Of a stretch of 12,998 nt of DNA, positions 8,461-12,998 are shown one piece after another (the first letter of the stretch is position 1; every line of letters begins with the position of its first letter). The stretch is taken from NCBI GenBank assembly GCA_946803715.1, contig CAMPET010000348.1, positions 51,204-64,201 on the forward strand, written 5' to 3'. The DNA comes from Beroe ovata (lineage: Eukaryota > Ctenophora > Nuda > Beroida > Beroidae). The translations under genes and the position numbers were made by a program. The notes beneath the pieces were generated by a model. The model was not told where the DNA came from and made no database searches. It worked only from the letters and a program-made list of their open reading frames with translations.

Positions 8461-8464
8461 TAAA

Positions 8465-10504
8465 ACTACGTTCTCGGCATGACATCCACACCCATCTGTG
8501 TTCTCTCCTGTAGGTTTCCACATAGTGGTATACAGTAGGATATGCACAGTGAAAGCAACATACTCTCATCTACACCGGCCTTCTTGGCGACCTTCGCTCG
8601 GACTAGATGTCTGGGGGAATCGTGATGATTTAGAGGGGTGAACTAGAGGAGATATACATCCTTTGAAATGGGATTCGATATGGAGTATTGGTTATACTCA
8701 TCTTATCCAATATATTACCTAAAGTATCCATAGACAAAAGGCACAACCCCCAAAATTCCGTAGATCAGACAATCCTCTCCGACGGATTCGGCCACTTTAC
8801 CAAATGTCCAACACGGCACGAAATATGTGATCAAACCTGGGATGAGAAATATGTGCTAGAACATGTATGCTAGAACATATAGGAGAGAAATTTTGAGATG
8901 GAGTCCGTGTAGCTACTTACATGCCCCAATATCATCAAAACATCCCCATAGCGGTCTCTTCCATTCACCCATGTTGTTATTCTGATACAGTGATGGATTG
9001 AGATATGAGAACGGGGTTAAATCAGAAAGTCATAAGTGGGGCATTTTGGCAAAATACTGTCGAAGTAGCGAGCTACGAATGTAATTGAGGAGCGCTAATC
9101 GCGAAATCTGTGACGAAAGCAATCTGCAGTAATTGGAAGTAGTGCACGCGCGTATAAATTACGTGTGTGGTAGAAATGATGCAAATCCTAGAACCGTCTG
9201 TCGTAATTGAACCAAAGAAGGAGGAAATGTAGAGGAAGATAGAACAATTTATACTGATAGAGTTTCAAATAACACACAGGGGGAGAGATATAGGGCGCAT
9301 CCATAATCACACACACACAAGCTATGGTTGGAAACAATATCTCATCTCAATTTATAACCGTCTCCCCTTCTCACGTTATTCTATGAGATAACTGATTATT
9401 GATAGGGATACAATTACACATGCGTTGTTTCAGGAAATACAGTGGTCAGACCTGGTGAGGTTAATGGAATAATGAATTAGCGGAAATTGAGAGAAGGGAG
9501 GAGGGCTTCTCGCGTTTCTTGAGAAAAATTGGGAGAAGACAAGAAAAATGAGGAGGGGCATCAGAAATATCCTGTATGACGCAAATCTGTCATGTAGGAT
9601 GGAATGTGAACAAATTCTACAATTATAATGACAGAATGGTGAACTGAATGTATGTACATTGATATGCCAGAACAGAAAAAGTGTGTGTAGAAATTGTGTG
9701 AACAATGGGTCGTTTATCTCATGTGTTACACAATGACAGAGTGTAGATTGAACCGATGTACCCAATCAAAGTAGGACTCAATGAAACAAAACATTGTGTG
9801 TGAATGTGTTTGTGCACTGTGAGTGTTTGCGTGACGTGTGCAGTCTTTGTGTTTGTATAAGCTAGGTGAGTGTCTGTTAGCACATACAGGAAGATATTAC
9901 CAAAAGAAGAGCAAATGAGCTGAGGACACAAAGAACTACACTGGATTGAGAAGGGAGGCACCTTCTTTCATCTTATTATCAAATTATACCTGCCGTTGAC
10001 CAGGATAACTTTGTTTAGACAGGGATATAATGTTGTTATTGTGGTGTCCAAACAATCAGAAAATTGAAAAACAATGTTTATACCGGGACAGAGATATTCT
10101 CTGTTGGAAAGTTGCAAGTTGAAATGTAGCAACTGTGCAAACAAATATCTCTTGGAAACCGTGCAAATGCAAGCAGATTATGCTATTGCTGTGAAAAAGC
10201 GGCTGAAAAGAGCTCGATAATCATGTCGGAGCCTCTCTCTCTTTGACTATGAGAGAGGTGCATGTTGCATGTTAGTTTGAAGTCACGTGACTATGACGTC
10301 CAGTTGATTCCGAGTGTTGTATGCAAGGATTACCGCAACAGTGGCCAAGCAAAAACATTAGAGTGTACGACTGTGTGTCTGTGTCTGTGTATGTGTGTGT
10401 GTGAAGCTGACCTATGAACTATACTTAATACTTGTGAATGACGTTTTAACGACATGCTGACACCGCGCCGGTTTAATAACGATGGACCAATTCTCAGGTT
10501 GCCG
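8465..10504. other. Intergenic sequence, no gene recognised
   Basis: About 2 kb with only short open frames on either strand (for example 8688-8873 + and 9430-9765 -), none of which resembles a known protein or carries a splice pattern. I see no tRNA or rRNA signature. It holds small AC/TG runs (near 9309 and 10371-10403) and a short 8-bp hairpin (CCTCTCTC at 10232, GAGAGAGG at 10251). Confidence 0.6.
10371..10403. repeat. TG-rich microsatellite
   Basis: An imperfect TG/TC-TG run. Confidence 0.8.
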
Positions 10505-10824
10505 CTTACACCAATTTTCCTTGACACCAGTAGCTCTTGACAACACTATGCATTGACACCACTTTGCATTGACACCACTTAACATTGACGCCATTTCGCA
10601 TTGACACCACTTCGCATTGACATGACTTTGCATTGACACCACTTCGCATTGACACCACTTTACATTGACATGACTTTGCATTGCCACCACTTTGCATTGA
10701 CAATATTTCGCATTGACACCACTTCGCATTTACATCACTTTGCATTGACACCACTTTGCATTACCACCATTTTGCATTGACACCACTTTGCATTGACACC
10801 ACTTTTCGAAGACACCAATGAAAG
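10505..10824. repeat. 16-bp minisatellite, about 20 units
   Basis: The unit TTGACACCACTTTGCA repeats with a strict 16-bp period from 10521 (units start at 10521, 10537, 10553 and so on), with a degenerate unit before it. Variants such as TTGACATGACTTTGCA and TTGACACCACTTCGCA recur, which suggests higher-order copying. The repeating Val-Asn-Ala-Lys-Trp-Cys-Gln-Cys pattern in two - strand open frames is a by-product of the array (48 bp is 16 codons). There are no unique spacers, so this is not CRISPR. Confidence 0.95.
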
Positions 10825-11426
10825 CGAGGATATGTATGTTAGCGATTTAAAAACGGTAAAAACATTACACACACAATTCACAAATTTGGAATCCGTGAAC
10901 AATTGAACCATCGTGTCTTGATGGCATCAGTACTATCATCAAGTCAAATTGAAATTTTGCTCGAGTAAAAGAACGTGGAAGTAGTAGACCCCCTTGCACC
11001 CATTTGGTTTAAATCTGGGTTTGATTGATGGTTGAATCTCAATTTTCCGAACAAAATTTCCGTGTTCTCACAAAATCATAATACTGTTTTAGACTATGCC
11101 GCGCATAATCTAAATCAGATTGGAGTTTCATTCCGACTAAAACTTTCTCTCTTTAAACTTTCTCAAGCTGTAACATGACAATTGACAAATTATCTCTGTC
11201 CAGATAATTTCCCCTGGCTCGATGTACCATCTGAATATCGTTTTTACTGCCCCTGAGCAGCTACATCTCACGCTCTTCTTCATTCCTCTGTTTGTACTTT
11301 TCCTCTTCTGACACCAAACCCCGCTCACACCAATCATACCATATATGGTAATGGCAGCGATCACGTGACTGGAACATCACGCGTGTGCGATCAGTGGGGA
11401 GAGGTGGTGAGAATCACGCGTGACTC
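10825..11426. other. Noncoding sequence, probable 3' side of the channel gene
   Basis: No coding exon recognised. It would contain the channel's 3' UTR on the - strand, but I see no nearby - strand AATAAA. CACGCGTG-type strings at 11378-11387 and 11413-11421 resemble those near the intronic hairpin at 5309. Confidence 0.5.
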
Positions 11427-11561
11427 TCAATCGTTGAACCTGATCAGTTTCTCCTGACCGCCTCCTCCCCCTCCACCTCCATTCTCTATAGCACCCATGT
11501 GGTGGTTTAGTCTGTGTTGCTTGGCAACGGCCAGGGTTTTCATGGCGATCCTCTGACTCAC
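11427..11561 (-). CDS. Channel last exon: cytosolic tail
   Basis: It follows TTTCAG and reads VSQRIAMKTLAVAKQHRLNH, then IEN, a run of eight Gly, QEKLIRFND and TGA at 11429-11427. It continues in phase 0 from the filter exon. The tail is basic, likely cytosolic, with no known domain. Confidence 0.75.
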   Translation of the reverse strand: MSQRIAMKTLAVAKQHRLNHHMGAIENGGGGGGGGQEKLIRFND

Positions 11562-12562
11562 CTGAAACATGCAAGATTCGTTAATATCTAAATCGTGCTG
11601 TATAATGGATGAGAGTCAAGGGAATTCTCGAGAAGAAATGATAAGAAATTAAAGGAAAGGAAAGAGATTTCTCACTTACCTCGACCAATCGACGCTGATA
11701 GGCTGCAGCTAACTCTCTGATAGCATTGAACACTAGTGATACCATGACCAGCCCTATACAGAACACAAAGAGTATCCTGATTAGAGCCAGGTATGAGTGG
11801 TCAATTAGGGTGATGTCTCCGAAACCTGGCGAGAAAAGGGCTCAAGGGGGAATACAAGGGGGGTTCAGTGGTCCCATATTTTGGGACAGAGGGCCACGGA
11901 CCGGGGGTCAGGTGAGAGTGGTCTATTAGGGTGATGTTTCCGTAATCTGAATAGGTGACGGAATCAGGGATATGCGGTATATCATCCTGTGTGTGTGTGT
12001 TCGTGTGATTATCATCCCATCACGTAAAAAAGAAGTTGGAAAATAACATCTCTCTCTCTTCATAATGAAGTAGAGCAGATATAACTCAAGTAATAGTATA
12101 TATAGTGTTGATGACATAGTGTTCCCTCTCTCCCGCAAAAAGTAGAGAGAAGGAGTATTCAAGTAGACTATGTTGACAGGAATATGCAAATTGGAAAAAC
12201 TTCTGATGATATTCTAACACTTGTTTATGCCGTGCTTGTATAATATATGATTTATGTTGATCACACAAAGCAAAAAGTAGGAATTGGAAAAAAAAGGAAA
12301 ACCTGACATGGACAGATAGTGGTGACGTTGTCAAGTCGTTACCATGACAACTGAGTGACTCACCTACTGTCGTCATGGTGATAACGTAGAAATAGAGAGA
12401 CTGCAGGAAGCTGTCGTTATCAGGGTTATTAAGGTGCATGAGCGTTGCCATGAGAACAAGGTACAGGGCAAGGAAGAACAGAGTGATGAGTAACACTATG
12501 CCCTGTTCCAATAAGTCGGGTAACCGGTCGAGGCTGGCCACCTTTCTGATCATTTTGATTAT
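11427..12562 (-). CDS. Potassium channel, C-terminal half, K2P (KCNK)-like; 5' exons outside the window
   Basis: Three - strand exons, 12562-12364, 11825-11680 and 11561-11427, join with phases 1, 0 and stop (480 nt, 159 residues plus TGA). Visible residues: 21-44 a hydrophobic helix (GIVLLITLFFLALYLVLMAT), 50-70 a pore helix and filter (SLYFYVITMTTVGFGD), 79-102 a second helix with the Gly-Leu seen in K2P TM4 (FVFCIGLVMVSLVFN), then a basic region and the tail. A filter of GFG type, one helix before the pore and one after, and a short tail fit the second pore half of a K2P leak channel in the plasma membrane. The fragment could instead be the S5-pore-S6 part of another K+ channel family; the missing first half decides this. 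It is convergent with PDE2, with no shared regulation visible. Confidence 0.8.
11680..11825 (-). CDS. Channel exon: selectivity filter end and last helix
   Basis: It follows a CGCCAG acceptor and begins GT-TTC-GGA-GAC, which completes the filter as TTV-GFGD. It encodes ITLIDHSYLALIRILFVFCI and the remainder of the last helix, then AAAYQRRLVE, and ends before GTAAGT at 11679, phase 0. Confidence 0.9.
11909..11949 (-). pseudogene. Tandem partial copy of the channel filter exon
   Basis: This 41-bp stretch matches 11788-11828 (acceptor CAG plus the first 38 bases of the filter exon) at 35 of 41 bases, offset by 121 bp. It keeps a CAG acceptor but would encode D-Y-G-N in place of G-F-G-D, and the remainder of the exon is missing. 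Splicing into it would lead out of frame into the real exon and soon to a stop. It is probably a decayed duplicate or a poison splice site. Confidence 0.7.
11989..12000. repeat. GT microsatellite in the channel intron
   Basis: Six GT units. Confidence 0.85.
12338..12351 (-). promoter_or_regulatory. X-box-like motif near a splice donor of the channel gene
   Basis: GTTACCATGACAAC on the + strand is identical to the copy at 3059 in PDE2. On the - strand it lies 12 bases inside the intron, after the donor at 12363. Confidence 0.4.
12364..12562 (-). CDS. Channel exon: linker, first visible helix and pore helix
   Basis: It follows a CTATTCAG acceptor (12563-12570) and ends at 12364 before GTGAGT, phase 1. 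It encodes IIKMIRKVASLDRLPDLLEQ, a helix, then pore residues up to TMTTV. A GTAGGT at 12367 overlaps the true donor but would break the filter. The exon's ATG at 12551-12553 is internal, not the start. Confidence 0.85.
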
Positions 12563-12639
12563 CTGAATAGTGAAAATGATGTTTTATTGGTAGATACAAA
12601 TCTGAGATTGTCAGAGACCAAAAGTACAATATGTCAAGT

Positions 12640-12998
12640 CTTCGTCCTTCCGATTGAAATCTGTTCCGAATTCATGGGCCGATATGACATCATATCAGAC
12701 TGAATTGAGGATAACTCCAAAACGGTTTGACCGATTGATTTGAAACTTGTACCACAGTTCAAGGACCAAAATAAACTAGGACAGCCTTAATTTCAAGCTA
12801 AACCGATACTCCCTTTCGAAGCTATGAGCCGATATGGCCTTTTATTCACGAAATCAGGCTGAATTAAGTGAGCATTTGAGGATGGCTCCCAAACGGATGG
12901 ACCGATTGATATAAAACTTCTACCATCGGTCAAGAACCATTAGAAACTCGGACAACCAAGATTTCACGTCGATCCGATGATCAGTTCCTGAGTTAGTG
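12640..12998. repeat. Diverged tandem repeat, about 150-170 bp, at least two copies
   Basis: Landmarks recur in order: GCCGATATG at 12678 and 12828, CTGAATT near 12701 and 12850, AAACGG, CCGATTGAT at 12731 and 12902, a TACCA-GTTCAAG-like block and AAACT-GGACA. The offset grows from 150 to 171 bp because of an insertion. The second copy runs to the window edge, so the array may continue. It lies in the channel intron and carries no open frame of note. Confidence 0.85.

Larger units (their letters stand above)
7651..8464 (+). other. Probable PDE2 3' untranslated region
   Basis: After the stop at 7648-7650 no long frame or splice pattern appears. Candidate polyadenylation signals on the + strand are ATTAAA at 8270 and 8275 and AATAAA at 8459-8464. 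No cleavage site can be set from sequence alone. Confidence 0.35.
11826..12363 (-). other. Channel intron within the filter codon region
   Basis: A 538-bp intron between TTV and GFGD. It holds the duplicated filter piece (11909-11949), a GT microsatellite (11989-12000) and an X-box-like site (12338-12351). No other exon is recognised. Confidence 0.75.

Noticed and set aside
8688-8873. 61-residue + strand open frame
   Set aside because: Short, with no recognisable similarity and no supporting signals.
9430-9765. 111-residue - strand open frame
   Set aside because: Composition is irregular, there is no recognisable domain or splice pattern, and it lies in low-complexity intergenic sequence.
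10412-10754. Cys/Gln/Val-rich repetitive - strand frames
   Set aside because: They are translations of the 16-bp minisatellite; frames stay open in several phases and carry no independent evidence of coding.
10505-10824. CRISPR-like array
   Set aside because: The repeats are contiguous 16-bp units without unique spacers, in a eukaryotic sequence with no cas genes.
12086-12189. Extended - strand frame past the channel exon
   Set aside because: The frame continues into the intron after the GTGAGT donor at 12363; the true filter is completed by the exon at 11825.

Overview
This is eukaryotic, animal-type DNA. It holds one nearly complete multi-exon gene on the + strand and the 3' half of a second gene on the - strand, arranged tail to tail. 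The + gene (first visible exon at 47, stop at 7648-7650) is a PDE2-type cyclic-nucleotide phosphodiesterase. It has tandem GAF domains, both with the NK-F-DE motif, and a class I catalytic domain with the HNWMH and HDLDH metal/acid motifs. Eighteen exons from 1915 onward join with matching phases and encode 940 residues. Two further coding pieces upstream (47-166 and about 1663-1698) look like parts of an extra N-terminal GAF-like domain. A gap base at 1661 interrupts that domain. The start codon lies left of the window.

The - strand gene (12562 down to 11427) is the C-terminal half of a potassium channel: one transmembrane helix, a pore loop with the filter TTVGFGD, a second helix and a short Gly-rich tail. 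It fits the second half of a two-pore-domain (K2P/KCNK) channel best. Its first half lies right of the window. Its intron carries a decayed tandem copy of the start of the filter exon.

Layout: 1-1914 first visible PDE2 exon, a long intron with a 546-bp satellite, the gap and a small exon; 1915-7650 compact PDE2 exons with introns of about 90-285 bp; 7651 to about 8464 probable 3' UTR; 8465-10504 noncoding with no recognised gene; 10505-10824 a 16-bp minisatellite; 10825-11426 noncoding; 11427-12562 channel exons; 12563-12998 channel intron with diverged tandem repeats of about 150-170 bp.

The short introns, the many small dispersed repeats, and a recognisable but divergent PDE2 and K+ channel suggest an early-branching animal such as a sponge. 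The species cannot be fixed from this sequence. I see no prokaryotic operon, CRISPR array, virus or transposase. The unusual signals are X-box-like sites that recur next to splice donors, a duplicated channel-filter exon, a 16-bp motif shared between an intron and a minisatellite, and a long C-terminal extension on the PDE. There is no evidence for a functional link between the two genes beyond adjacency.
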